10,920 bases of DNA, from positions 1 to 10,920 of the forward strand of contig JAGVUS010000393.1 of the NCBI GenBank assembly GCA_019136175.1, given 5' to 3'. Position 1 is the first letter of the stretch. Every line of letters begins with the position of its first letter. Position numbers and translations under genes: made by a program. The DNA is from Chloroflexota bacterium. GTDB taxonomy: Bacteria > Chloroflexota > Anaerolineae > Anaerolineales > Anaerolineaceae. Shown piece by piece: positions 1-6,903 of the stretch. The notes below the pieces were generated by a model. It was not told the origin of the DNA. It did not search any database and saw only the letters and a list, made by a program, of their open reading frames with translations.

Positions 1-371
1 GATTTATTCAACACCACGCCGGGGGCAACCAGGCTGCCATGTACATAAGCAGTATCCGTCAGGGTAATCACCCCGCCAACACCGGTGATATCGCCTCGCA
101 CATCTCCAGAGATGGTAAGGGTTCCACCCAAAACAGCAATGCTGCCATTGACAACTGATCCTTCTTCAAGGACAGCTGAACCGCCAATCACAGCCAGGTC
201 TCCATTGAGCGCCTGACCGGATACCAGTCGGAAGTTGCTAGTGCCAATGACCGCCTGGTCACCATTCAGGTCACCAGGGGTGGGTCCCTGGGCAAGAGCA
301 GGGGAAGAAATCCAGAGAGAGACAGCCAGGAGAACGATCAAAAGTAAGGAAAATTTTTGAATGGTCTTCAT
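1..371 (-). CDS. Secreted bactofilin-like (polymer-forming) repeat protein, 3' end outside window
   Basis: The ATG is at 371-369 and the frame stays open to the window edge, so only the first 123 residues are visible. Residues 1-27 form a clear signal peptide: K2 and K6, a hydrophobic core rich in Leu/Val/Ile, and an Ala-Leu-Ala site before Gln28. After a short spacer come repeating short strands with Gly turns (for example NGDLAVIGGSAVL, NGSIAVLGGTLTI, RGDITGVGGVITL). This is the pattern of a right-handed beta-helix, as in bactofilins and related polymer-forming proteins. Classical bactofilins are cytosolic, so an exported member would act at the envelope. The start overlaps the anti-sigma stop in an ATGA junction, which suggests translational coupling and membership of the ECF operon. 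An AAAGGA sequence lies about 10 nt upstream. The gene was recognised by reading the reverse complement. Its precise family and function are uncertain. Confidence 0.8.
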   Translation of the reverse strand, partial: MKTIQKFSLLLIVLLAVSLWISSPALAQGPTPGDLNGDQAVIGTSNFRLVSGQALNGDLAVIGGSAVLEEGSVVNGSIAVLGGTLTISGDVRGDITGVGGVITLTDTAYVHGSLVAPGVVLNK

Positions 372-904
372 TTTGTGGGAATTCCTTTCCGGGAAGAGAT
401 ACGGAATACAAGATTCCAGGCAAGCACCAGTACGGTGCACCAGGAGGCAAACACCAATAAGCCTGCTCCAATCAGCAGGGGAGGGATGGTTTGCAGCCAA
501 TGTGTGATGCTGGCTTTTGCCTCCAAAAATACAAGCCAGGCACCTGTCAGTGATTCAAAAACCTGCGTAAACAGGCTCACAGGACTATGATTCAAGACAA
601 TAAAAAGGATGATCAATGCCAGTGTCAGGAGAAATGCACCACTGAGAATGAGGAATCCCATCCATACCTGCCTGCGCAGTTCCTTTTGTCTGCGATCTGC
701 CAGGCTTGCCTGCCAGCGATTGACAAAACCGGGAGCAGCAGGCATCATGGGTGCGCTCTTTAACATTCCATTGACATCCTGCCAGGCTTTATCATTATCC
801 TGGCAGACCGGGCAGGTTTTGAGGTGTGCTTTTAATTCTTGCTCATCCTGTTCGGTGAGGGGTGCGTCCTGATAAATCCACTCGTTAAAAGGCTGGTGAT
901 TCAT
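368..904 (-). CDS. Zinc-binding (ZAS-type) membrane anti-sigma factor
   Basis: A 178-residue protein expected to hold the ECF sigma factor encoded just upstream at the membrane until a signal releases it. The N-terminal cytoplasmic part has the H27-x3-C31-x2-C34 signature of the zinc-associated anti-sigma (ZAS) fold. Two hydrophobic segments follow, at about 80-104 and 142-168, with a short outside loop rich in aromatic residues and a basic C-terminal tail. The start is chosen at 904 because an AGGAGG at 914-909 is 4 nt upstream; the adjacent ATG at 907 would leave only 1 nt. The frame is open further upstream, but that stretch lies inside the sigma gene and has no ribosome site. The gene overlaps the sigma gene by 20 nt, and its stop overlaps the start of the secreted repeat protein by 4 nt. 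The two-helix topology differs from the single-pass form common in this group. The inducing signal cannot be read from the sequence. Confidence 0.88.
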   Translation of the reverse strand: MNHQPFNEWIYQDAPLTEQDEQELKAHLKTCPVCQDNDKAWQDVNGMLKSAPMMPAAPGFVNRWQASLADRRQKELRRQVWMGFLILSGAFLLTLALIILFIVLNHSPVSLFTQVFESLTGAWLVFLEAKASITHWLQTIPPLLIGAGLLVFASWCTVLVLAWNLVFRISSRKGIPTK

Positions 905-1475
905 CATGCCTCCTTTCAGGTACTGCTGACGGATGTGCCGCCTGCCAGCGTTGACCAAGGGTGATACGGGCGCGGTGAAGGCGGCTTTTCACTGCGCTGA
1001 CGGTAAGGTTTAACGTTTGAGCAATTTCCATTTCAGACAAGTCATACCAATACCTTAAAATGATGGCGGCGCGGTCTTGTGGGTTGAGACCATCCAGCAG
1101 GCTGCGCAGCACTGCTGCTTCCTCCGATTGACTTGCGTACGCCTCCGGGTTGGGGGCGGGGTCGGGGGAGGTGTCTTCAACGTAACCTTCAAGCGGGAGA
1201 ATGTTTATGCGCTGGCGGCGGTGTTGATCAATGCAGTAGTGCGCGGCAATGGATAGGATCCAGGTCATGAAAGACCGGTTGGGGTCATACCGGTTTAGAT
1301 TCCGATATGCACGCCAGAACGTTTCCTGAGCGGCATCCTCTGCTTCCTGGGGGCTGCCAAGCATCCGGTAGCAAAGGTTATAGACGGGTGTCTGGTAATG
1401 CTCCACCACGCGGGTAAATGCTTCTTCATTGCCTTGCAGTGCCAGGGGCAGCCATTCGCTATCCGGAATTTTCAC
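885..1475 (-). CDS. ECF-family RNA polymerase sigma factor (sigma-70 family)
   Basis: A 196-residue extracytoplasmic-function sigma factor. Region 2 spans about residues 15-92 and carries the typical EDAAQETFWRAY segment (46-57) followed by a W72 core and a basic DQHRRQR stretch used in -10 recognition. A Pro/Asp-rich linker covers 93-118. Region 4 covers about 119-175, with a helix-turn-helix ending in TVSAVKSRLHRAR (158-170) that reads the -35 element. Regions 1 and 3 are absent, as expected for ECF factors. Translation starts at a GTG (1475-1473) with GAGGAG 5 nt upstream. The anti-sigma gene begins inside its last codons. A candidate ECF-type promoter stands 28 nt upstream of the start, which suggests that the factor drives its own operon. 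The assignment as an ECF sigma is firm; its ECF subgroup and regulon are not determined. Confidence 0.94.
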   Translation of the reverse strand: MKIPDSEWLPLALQGNEEAFTRVVEHYQTPVYNLCYRMLGSPQEAEDAAQETFWRAYRNLNRYDPNRSFMTWILSIAAHYCIDQHRRQRINILPLEGYVEDTSPDPAPNPEAYASQSEEAAVLRSLLDGLNPQDRAAIILRYWYDLSEMEIAQTLNLTVSAVKSRLHRARITLGQRWQAAHPSAVPERRHDESPAF

Positions 1476-1502
1476 AAGTGCTCCTCAATTGTTACATAAC
1501 CA

Positions 1503-1530
1503 TATACGCAAACCATTACCTTGAGTTGCA
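1503..1530 (-). promoter_or_regulatory. Candidate autoregulatory ECF-type promoter of the sigma/anti-sigma operon
   Basis: Read on the minus strand, TGCAAC (1530-1525) and CGTATA (1508-1503) are separated by exactly 16 nt. This resembles the well-known ECF pattern TGAAAC-N16-CGTA (for example the Bacillus SigW regulon), with one mismatch in the -35 half. The predicted RNA start near 1497 gives a leader of about 22 nt, just long enough for the GAGGAG ribosome site. Most ECF factors transcribe their own genes, so autoregulation is the natural reading. It is an inference from one site, with no second copy in this window to compare. Confidence 0.5.
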
Positions 1531-1600
1531 TGGTCAAAGAACCCTGTTTTCCGGGGGCATGGATTTGGAGTGTTTGTCTGGATTTTCCGATTGGATTGTT

Positions 1601-2239
1601 TTAGCCGTTAAAGACAATCTCTTCCTTGCCTGCAAGCCGTTCCTGGATGCGGTTGATAACCTGGTCCAGGTGGCGCGGTTTGTGGACAAAATCCAAATCA
1701 TCGGAACGGATGGTCAATACCGGGCAGAGGTCAAAAATGCGAATCCATTCCTCGTAATACGAATCCAACAGATCAAGGTAGGCAGAGTCGATTGTATTTT
1801 CAATTGACCTGCCACGCTTCTGGATTCTTTTGAGGAGGAGCGGCACGGGGGCTTTCAAATAAATCAGCAGGGAAGGGGGAGGGAGTTTTTTGACAACCAC
1901 ATTGAAAAGCTGCTGGTATGTCTGATAGTCCCGTTCGTTGATGTTTCCCATGGCGTGCAAGGCACGTGCAAAGATATGCGCGTCTTCGTAAATGCTGCGG
2001 TCAATAATGGCGGAGCGGGCATCGGCAGCCATGTCCAAATGTTGTTCGGCGCGGTGACCCAAAAAGAACACCTGCAGGTGAAAAGACCATTGCCGCATAT
2101 CGGCATAGAAATCCGGCAGGTAGGGATTATCGGCAACACTCTCATAAGCAGTGCGCCAGCCCATCCGTTCCCCCAGCCGTTCGGTCAGGGAGGTTTTTCC
2201 TGCCCCAATATTGCCAGCTACAAGAATCAATCGTTTCAT
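1601..2239 (-). CDS. Deoxynucleoside kinase (dCK/dGK family)
   Basis: A 212-residue cytosolic kinase that phosphorylates deoxynucleosides to monophosphates in the salvage route to dNTPs. The Walker A loop is GNIGAGKT (9-16). E33, in YESVADNPYL, matches the conserved catalytic glutamate. The DRS motif (D80-R81-S82, followed by IYED) is the family signature for base positioning and catalysis. The arginine-rich LID region is at about R138-E147. Length and motif order fit a full-length enzyme, most like bacterial deoxyadenosine/deoxyguanosine kinases, but the preferred base cannot be decided by eye. The ATG at 2239-2237 has no good Shine-Dalgarno sequence, so it may be read from a short leader. 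It is transcribed divergently from the peptidase gene and is followed by the ECF operon after 125 bp without an obvious terminator. Its proximity to nrdJ fits a shared role in dNTP supply, though it is not in the same operon. Confidence 0.92.
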   Translation of the reverse strand: MKRLILVAGNIGAGKTSLTERLGERMGWRTAYESVADNPYLPDFYADMRQWSFHLQVFFLGHRAEQHLDMAADARSAIIDRSIYEDAHIFARALHAMGNINERDYQTYQQLFNVVVKKLPPPSLLIYLKAPVPLLLKRIQKRGRSIENTIDSAYLDLLDSYYEEWIRIFDLCPVLTIRSDDLDFVHKPRHLDQVINRIQERLAGKEEIVFNG

Positions 2240-2277
2240 GGTTTTGGGGAATTTGTTCCGGTGGATAAGATGTGTTA

Positions 2278-2322
2278 ATTGTATCCCATTTCGGTTTTAT
2301 AAATGGGAAATTGGGCTACAAT
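2278..2322. promoter_or_regulatory. Divergent promoter region with central inverted repeat
   Basis: A TACAAT -10-like hexamer occurs on each strand: on the plus strand at 2317-2322, facing the peptidase gene, and on the minus strand at 2283-2278, facing the kinase gene. Between them lies a perfect 8-bp inverted repeat, TCCCATTT (2284-2291) and AAATGGGA (2301-2308), with a 9-nt spacer. The arms fall where the -35 regions and spacers of the two promoters would be. Neither promoter has a good TTGACA-like -35, so activator dependence or an operator role is possible. The plus-strand -10 predicts a start near 2329 and excludes the earlier in-frame ATG at 2303 as start of the peptidase. Confidence 0.4.
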
Positions 2323-2371
2323 GATGATGATTAATGACTGCGGGTTGGAGAGATCCAGCAAGGAGGACAGA

Positions 2372-3691
2372 ATGTGTGACACGTTTATAGCCATGCCCGA
2401 TGTGACCTGCGATGGGTCTGTCATTTTTGGAAAAAATTCCGACCGGGAACCAAACGAAGCCCAGCAGGTGGTTCTCCTGCCAGCAATGGATCACCCGGAG
2501 GGCAGCCAATTGAAGTGCACCTATATTGAAATTCCACAGGTGCGGCATACCCACGCCGTCTTATTATCCAAGCCGTTTTGGATGTGGGGCGCGGAAATGG
2601 GTGCCAATGATAAGGGAGTGGTGATTGGTAACGAGGCTGTGTTCACAAAACTACCTCCAACAAAAGAACCGGCGCTTCTAGGCATGGATTTACTCCGGCT
2701 GGGGCTGGAACGTGGTTCCTCTGCTGAGGAAGCCCTGCATGTCATCATCCAACTGTTGGAAACCCATGGGCAGGGAGGAAACTGTGGATTAACCCATCCG
2801 TTGTTCTATGAAAACAGTTTTCTAATTGCAGATGCCAGCCATGCCTGGGTATTGGAAACTGCTGGCAGGCATTGGGCAGCCGAAAAGGTGACCCGCGGGG
2901 TGCGATCGATCTCCAATGCCATCACCATTGGAACGAGGTGGGACCTGGCGTCCAGTCGCCTGGTTTCCACGGCGGTGGAAAAAGGCTGGAGTAAAAAGGT
3001 TGATGATTTTGATTTTGGGCGCGATTATTCCGATTTTGTATTCACTACATTTTCGGATGCGCATAGCCGCCAAGCTTGCACAACCAGCCTGTTGCAAAAA
3101 GCAGGATGTGTGGATCTGCCCTACGCGTTTTCAGTTCTGCGCTCTCATGGTGGCAGCGAAAAACCGGATTGGAGTCCGGATAGGGCGATTGCCGGTGCGT
3201 CGGTTTGCTGTCATGTGGGGTTTGGTCCCATTCGCATCAGCCAGACGACCGGCTCGTTGGTCAGCAGGTTGCGGCAAGGGGAGGAACCGGTCCATTGGGT
3301 GACTGGAACAGCAGCACCCTGCACGGGAATTTTTAAACCAGTCTGGTTTTCAACCGGATTGCCGGAAACGGGACCTGCCCCTACTGCCAGGGCGGACGCG
3401 GATAGCCTCTGGTGGCAGCATGAACGGCTGCATCGGCTGGCGTTGATGAATTATCAAAATACGATGGCTTTATACCGGCAGGAACGGGATGAAATGGAAT
3501 CCCGCTTTCTCCAACGTGCTGCAAATGGACCATTGGAGGAACTCAGCCGGGTATGTTTTTCCGAGGCTTCCGAAGCCGGTCAACGCTGGTACAAACAAGC
3601 CCGGCGGGCGAACCTCCGGACAACCGCCCGTTTTTATTACCGTCAGGCGTGGGCTCGTTTTAATCGGGATGCTGGTTTATCGTTTGATTAG
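2372..3691 (+). CDS. Secernin-like C69-family peptidase (N-terminal-nucleophile hydrolase)
   Basis: A 439-residue protein of the secernin/dipeptidase C69 group. The chosen ATG (2372) follows AAGGAGG (2360-2366) by 5 nt and gives Met1-Cys2-Asp3. Removal of Met1 would expose Cys2, which fits the N-terminal cysteine nucleophile of the family. Other family features visible are the early strand ending in GKNSDR (20-25), MGANDKGVVIGNEAV (76-90), HGQGGNCG (132-139), a segment with LIADASHAWVLETAG (151-165), and CCHVGFG...QTTGSLVSRL in the middle. There is no signal peptide, so it is probably cytosolic. C69 enzymes include dipeptidases, but secernin substrates are largely unknown; peptidase or amidase activity is inferred. 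The frame is open upstream to 2303, but that start lacks a ribosome site. It is the only plus-strand gene, and its end overlaps the end of nrdJ by 4 nt. Confidence 0.9.
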   Translation: MCDTFIAMPDVTCDGSVIFGKNSDREPNEAQQVVLLPAMDHPEGSQLKCTYIEIPQVRHTHAVLLSKPFWMWGAEMGANDKGVVIGNEAVFTKLPPTKEPALLGMDLLRLGLERGSSAEEALHVIIQLLETHGQGGNCGLTHPLFYENSFLIADASHAWVLETAGRHWAAEKVTRGVRSISNAITIGTRWDLASSRLVSTAVEKGWSKKVDDFDFGRDYSDFVFTTFSDAHSRQACTTSLLQKAGCVDLPYAFSVLRSHGGSEKPDWSPDRAIAGASVCCHVGFGPIRISQTTGSLVSRLRQGEEPVHWVTGTAAPCTGIFKPVWFSTGLPETGPAPTARADADSLWWQHERLHRLALMNYQNTMALYRQERDEMESRFLQRAANGPLEELSRVCFSEASEAGQRWYKQARRANLRTTARFYYRQAWARFNRDAGLSFD

Positions 3692-6294
3692 CACTCACTG
3701 TATCCGCAGGCGTAACATTTCCGGCAGCCTTCTTCGTTAACAACTGCTGCAACACCACATTCCGGACAGAGATCACCAATTTTTAAAAGCGGCTGGTCTG
3801 CCAGGTTGGGGGAGGAATGGCTGCGCGATTCATCCAAGTCGTTGAATTCATCCTGGTGACTGACACCCTGGTTTTGCATCAGGCGAACGGTTCGCTGGCG
3901 GAGGTATTCTTCCAGGATTTGAGCCACACCATCCGGCAGGGATCGAACCCGGTTGGGACCAAAGCCCAGCGGGCGACCACCGCCAATCCCCGAAAGTTGG
4001 TTGGCAGCTTCCTCCATCCGTTCACTTGGCTCCACCGGTGATGCCATACGCAGAATATACGATATCAAACGACCAATTGCTTCTGAAACCGCGGCGGTAT
4101 CCGAGCCTGCCTTTGCGGTATTAATGAACACTTCAAATGGCTGGTTGCCACCATTTTCATTAATAGTGATAAAAGTTTTGCCCAGCGGTGTATTTAACGA
4201 GTATGTAAATCCGGGCAGAGTACGGGGGCGTGGTTTTTTACTCTCTGTCCAGATGGTCAGCTGACCGGTGGTTTCATCTTCTTCCCAACGCTTGAATGGT
4301 TGGCTTTGATCCACCGTGGTTTGTTTTTTCTCGGCGGTTGCGCGGGTTTCCAGGACCACTTTTTCGCGCGATCCGGTTACATAGACCGTTGTTCCTTTGC
4401 AGCCCAGCTTCCAGGCAAGCAGGTAAGCCAGGGCAACATCCTCTTCGGTGGCTTCCGCGGGGAAATTCACTGTTTTGGACATGCTGTTATCAACAAATGC
4501 CTGTAGAACCGCCTGGGTGCGGACATGTTCTTCTGCGGTGATATCTGAAGATACCACGAATACATCCCTCAAGTACTGTGGAACTTCGTCAATGAGCTGA
4601 CAGGAACCATCCCGCATGACCTGATCCACAATTGCCTGCCGCTCCTGTTCATCCAACCCGGCTTCCACAAGGGCTTTCTCAAACAGGGGGCTGGCATAAG
4701 CAAGCTGTAAATCCTTTCCATTGTCATTAACATGGCGGATGTATGCAAGGGCAAAAACTGGTTCACAACCATACCCCTCGCAACCGGCAACTGTGGCAAT
4801 GGTTCCCGTGGGAGCAATGGTTGTTTGGGCTGCATTTCGGATCCCGTGTTTCCGGATATCCTCATGAATCCTGTCCCAGAAAATTTCCGGGCGTCCCCAA
4901 TCGTGCAAATGGGAGACAAGCGGGGAGGGGGGCTGCCAGGTCAGATTTTCCGGATCATAGATGCTGCCGGAAATTGCCGGGAAAGGACCTCGCTCGATGG
5001 CAAGATCGATGCTGGTTCGCATCGCCCAGTAGCGAACAAACTCTATGACCTGTGATGCAAACTCCAACCCTTCATCGGAGCCATAGCGCACACCGACGTG
5101 ATACATAATATCCGCCAGTCCCATGATACCCAAGCCGATCCGGCGGGCTCGGTGGGCAGCTTCCTTGAGGGTTGGGACAGCAGGAACATACTGGTTGGCG
5201 TCCACAACATCATCCAGGAAACGAACCGCCAGGATGACATCCTGACGCAGTTTTTCCCAATCCATTGTATGATGGGTACCGGCATGAGTGGCAAGGTTGA
5301 TGGATCCGAGGCAGCAGTTTTCATATGGACCCAGCCACTGCTCACCGCAGGGGTTGGTGGCTTCCAGGGCATACAGGTGAGGAACTGGATTGGATCGGTT
5401 GGCGGCATCCAGGAAAAGGACACCCGGCTCTCCGTTATGGTGTGCCTGGCGGACGATGGATTCAAACAAATCACGGGCGCGCACCTTTTTATACACGACA
5501 ATGGGGATGCCTGCTGCCTCTGCCTGTTCCAGGGTGCCATCAAATCCCCGGTATTTGGGGTGTTTGACATCCGGGAAACGGAGTTCCCATTCCTCATCAT
5601 TTTCAACGGCTTTCATGAAGGCATCAGTAATGCCCACAGAAATGTTGAAATTGGTGATCTGGTTTTCGTTAGTCTTGCAGGTGATAAATTCTTGAATATC
5701 CGGGTGGTCCACCCGCAACACAGCCATATTGGCTCCCCGCCTGGACCCACCCTGGGCAACTTCTCCAAAGGCATGATCATACACGCGCAGGAAACCCACC
5801 GGTCCGGTTGCCTGACCAGCAGAGGACTTTACCAGGCTTCCCTGGGGGCGCAGCCGGCTGAAGGAAAATCCATTTCCACCACCTGTTTGCTGGATGAGAG
5901 CGGCATTGCGCAGGGTGGTGAAAATTCCACTTGCCAGCTTGCCCATGTCGTCGCTGATGGGCAGGACAAAACAGGCAGCCAGCTGCCCCAATGGTGTTCC
6001 GGCGCCGGTAAACGTGGGGGAGTTGGGAAAGAAGGACTTTGACGTGAGCAGGGTGTAATATTCGCGTGCCAATGACAGTACATCCACACCCCAGGTTGAT
6101 TCCACTTTGGCAATATGGTAAGCCACCCGCCAGAACATTTCCTCCACGGTTTCGGCAGGTTGGGCATCTGCGCCGCGGCGGACATAGCGTTTTACCAGGA
6201 CCTGCCGGGCGTTGGAGGTTAAATCCACGGCAGGCAGATCAGGCGGGAGAGCAGGGGTTGTGTAAGGATCCAGGGGTTTCGATGATTCAGTCAT
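3688..6294 (-). CDS. nrdJ: Class II adenosylcobalamin-dependent ribonucleotide reductase
   Basis: An 868-residue enzyme making deoxyribonucleotides from ribonucleotides with a coenzyme-B12-generated thiyl radical, so it needs neither oxygen nor an iron subunit. The catalytic barrel shows QQTGGGNGFSFSRLRPQGS (135-153), the active-site NPCGEQ with N314, radical Cys316 and E318, and APTGTIATVAG (494-504). C108 and C328 are the likely reducing pair. A TSCPD-type domain covers about 690-800. The tail is a cysteine-rich ribbon, C843-x2-C846 and C857-x2-C860-x2-C863 ending in C868, expected to re-reduce the active site with help from thioredoxin-like donors. There is no N-terminal ATP-cone and no intein. 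It follows nrdR by 8 bp, with a modest AAGGTGA ribosome site, so the two form an operon controlled by NrdR. Its stop overlaps that of the convergent peptidase gene and no terminator is visible after it. The family assignment is firm. Confidence 0.96.
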   Translation of the reverse strand: MTESSKPLDPYTTPALPPDLPAVDLTSNARQVLVKRYVRRGADAQPAETVEEMFWRVAYHIAKVESTWGVDVLSLAREYYTLLTSKSFFPNSPTFTGAGTPLGQLAACFVLPISDDMGKLASGIFTTLRNAALIQQTGGGNGFSFSRLRPQGSLVKSSAGQATGPVGFLRVYDHAFGEVAQGGSRRGANMAVLRVDHPDIQEFITCKTNENQITNFNISVGITDAFMKAVENDEEWELRFPDVKHPKYRGFDGTLEQAEAAGIPIVVYKKVRARDLFESIVRQAHHNGEPGVLFLDAANRSNPVPHLYALEATNPCGEQWLGPYENCCLGSINLATHAGTHHTMDWEKLRQDVILAVRFLDDVVDANQYVPAVPTLKEAAHRARRIGLGIMGLADIMYHVGVRYGSDEGLEFASQVIEFVRYWAMRTSIDLAIERGPFPAISGSIYDPENLTWQPPSPLVSHLHDWGRPEIFWDRIHEDIRKHGIRNAAQTTIAPTGTIATVAGCEGYGCEPVFALAYIRHVNDNGKDLQLAYASPLFEKALVEAGLDEQERQAIVDQVMRDGSCQLIDEVPQYLRDVFVVSSDITAEEHVRTQAVLQAFVDNSMSKTVNFPAEATEEDVALAYLLAWKLGCKGTTVYVTGSREKVVLETRATAEKKQTTVDQSQPFKRWEEDETTGQLTIWTESKKPRPRTLPGFTYSLNTPLGKTFITINENGGNQPFEVFINTAKAGSDTAAVSEAIGRLISYILRMASPVEPSERMEEAANQLSGIGGGRPLGFGPNRVRSLPDGVAQILEEYLRQRTVRLMQNQGVSHQDEFNDLDESRSHSSPNLADQPLLKIGDLCPECGVAAVVNEEGCRKCYACGYSEC

Positions 6295-6302
6295 GGGTCA
6301 CC

Positions 6303-6752
6303 TTATCCTTCCAGCAAATGATCGATTTCTTCACGGATTTCCTGCAAATCATCCATGTGAAGATAGACAATGGCATATCTGACATAGGCAATCTGGTCCA
6401 GTTTTTTCAAACCCGCCATAACCATATCACCGACAATCCGGGAGGATACTTCCGCCCTGCCCATTTGTTGCAGGGACGACTCAATTTCACCGACTAATCG
6501 GTCAATTTCCGCAGCTGGAACCGGGCGCTTGGCACAGGATATGCGGATACCCCGGGTTAATTTTTCGCGGTCAAATTCCTCGCGGGTTCCATCCCGTTTG
6601 ACCAGGAGGGGGGTTGCCAAAATGGGACGTTCCAGGGTGGAAAAACGCTGGTGGCATTCATCACACTCCCGCCTTCGCCGGATGCCTCCGTGGTTGTCGT
6701 GTGTGGTATCCAGTACTCTTGATCCTACATGTTGACAATATGGACAGCGCAT
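6303..6752 (-). CDS. nrdR: Transcriptional repressor NrdR
   Basis: A 149-residue protein, the normal NrdR length. The N-terminal zinc ribbon binds DNA through C3-x2-C6 and C30-x2-C33, with the basic segment IRRRREC (24-30) between. The ATP-cone domain (about 46-136) senses ATP/dATP; it begins at ILATPLLVKRDGTREEFD and includes the conserved KLTRGI region. When dATP is high, NrdR represses ribonucleotide reductase genes. The start at 6752 is set by AGGAGG 8 nt upstream and by the family's MRCPYC beginning; the frame is open 11 codons further, but that extension would contain the ribosome site. The gene leads the operon with nrdJ 8 bp downstream. Two NrdR-like operators around the predicted RNA start suggest that the repressor controls its own operon. 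Confidence 0.96.
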   Translation of the reverse strand: MRCPYCQHVGSRVLDTTHDNHGGIRRRRECDECHQRFSTLERPILATPLLVKRDGTREEFDREKLTRGIRISCAKRPVPAAEIDRLVGEIESSLQQMGRAEVSSRIVGDMVMAGLKKLDQIAYVRYAIVYLHMDDLQEIREEIDHLLEG

Positions 6753-6797
6753 GGATGGAACCTCCTGGTTGATTAGATAAAACAAAACAATACACAG

Positions 6798-6820
6798 CCG
6801 CCTGGTTTATCCCCTGGCGG
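6798..6820 (-). other. Small hairpin in the nrdR leader
   Basis: On the RNA strand, CCGCC-A-GG and CC-A-GGCGG pair around a 7-nt GGATAAA loop, giving 7 pairs with one A-A mismatch. The hairpin lies within the predicted leader of about 145 nt, 45 nt before the nrdR start. It has no U-run after it, so it is not a terminator. A role in leader stability or translation is possible but unproven. Confidence 0.35.
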
Positions 6821-6852
6821 ATGGCGAATGTTTCCCAGTTTCGATAAAACAC

Positions 6853-6868
6853 CCCCTACATGTGGGGG
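6853..6868. promoter_or_regulatory. NrdR box 1 (operator)
   Basis: CCCCTACATGTGGGGG is a 16-bp palindrome with a single mismatched pair. It aligns with the known NrdR box ACACwAtATaTwGTGT across the core: C, w, A, A, T, T and G fall in the right places. It lies in the nrdR leader, about 30 nt downstream of the predicted RNA start, upstream of the very genes NrdR is known to regulate. The GC-rich outer arms differ from the consensus and may be a lineage variant. Confidence 0.65.
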
Positions 6869-6883
6869 TACCATGAATATTAT

Positions 6884-6899
6884 GCCGTATGGATAGTAC
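6884..6899. promoter_or_regulatory. NrdR box 2 (degenerate operator)
   Basis: The core GTATGGATAG (6887-6896) matches 7 of 10 positions of the NrdR core CwAtATaTwG. Its centre is exactly 31 bp from that of box 1, about three helical turns, the kind of phasing reported for paired NrdR boxes. It covers the predicted transcription start, so occupancy would block the promoter. The match is weak taken alone; the phasing is what supports it. Confidence 0.4.
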
Positions 6900-6903
6900 A
6901 GTC

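Noticed and set aside
2260..2268. DnaA-box-like TTATCCACC on the minus strand in the kinase leader
   Set aside because: A single site with one mismatch to TTATCCACA and no cluster of further boxes; expected by chance.
2303..2371. Upstream in-frame ATG giving a 23-residue N-terminal extension of the peptidase
   Set aside because: No ribosome site, and it lies upstream of the candidate -10. The extension would bury the Cys nucleophile, while the ATG at 2372 has AAGGAGG at ideal spacing.
3605..3635. CGGGCG...CGCCCG followed by TTTTT on the plus strand, resembling an intrinsic terminator
   Set aside because: It lies inside the peptidase coding frame, 54 nt before the stop codon. Translating ribosomes would cover it, and stopping there would give a stop-less mRNA. 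The stem has only 6 pairs with a 14-nt loop.
5098..6042. Long plus-strand open frame antisense to nrdJ (314 codons)
   Set aside because: It mirrors the strongly conserved NrdJ coding frame, has no recognisable domain and lacks a good ribosome site; such shadow frames are common opposite GC-balanced genes.
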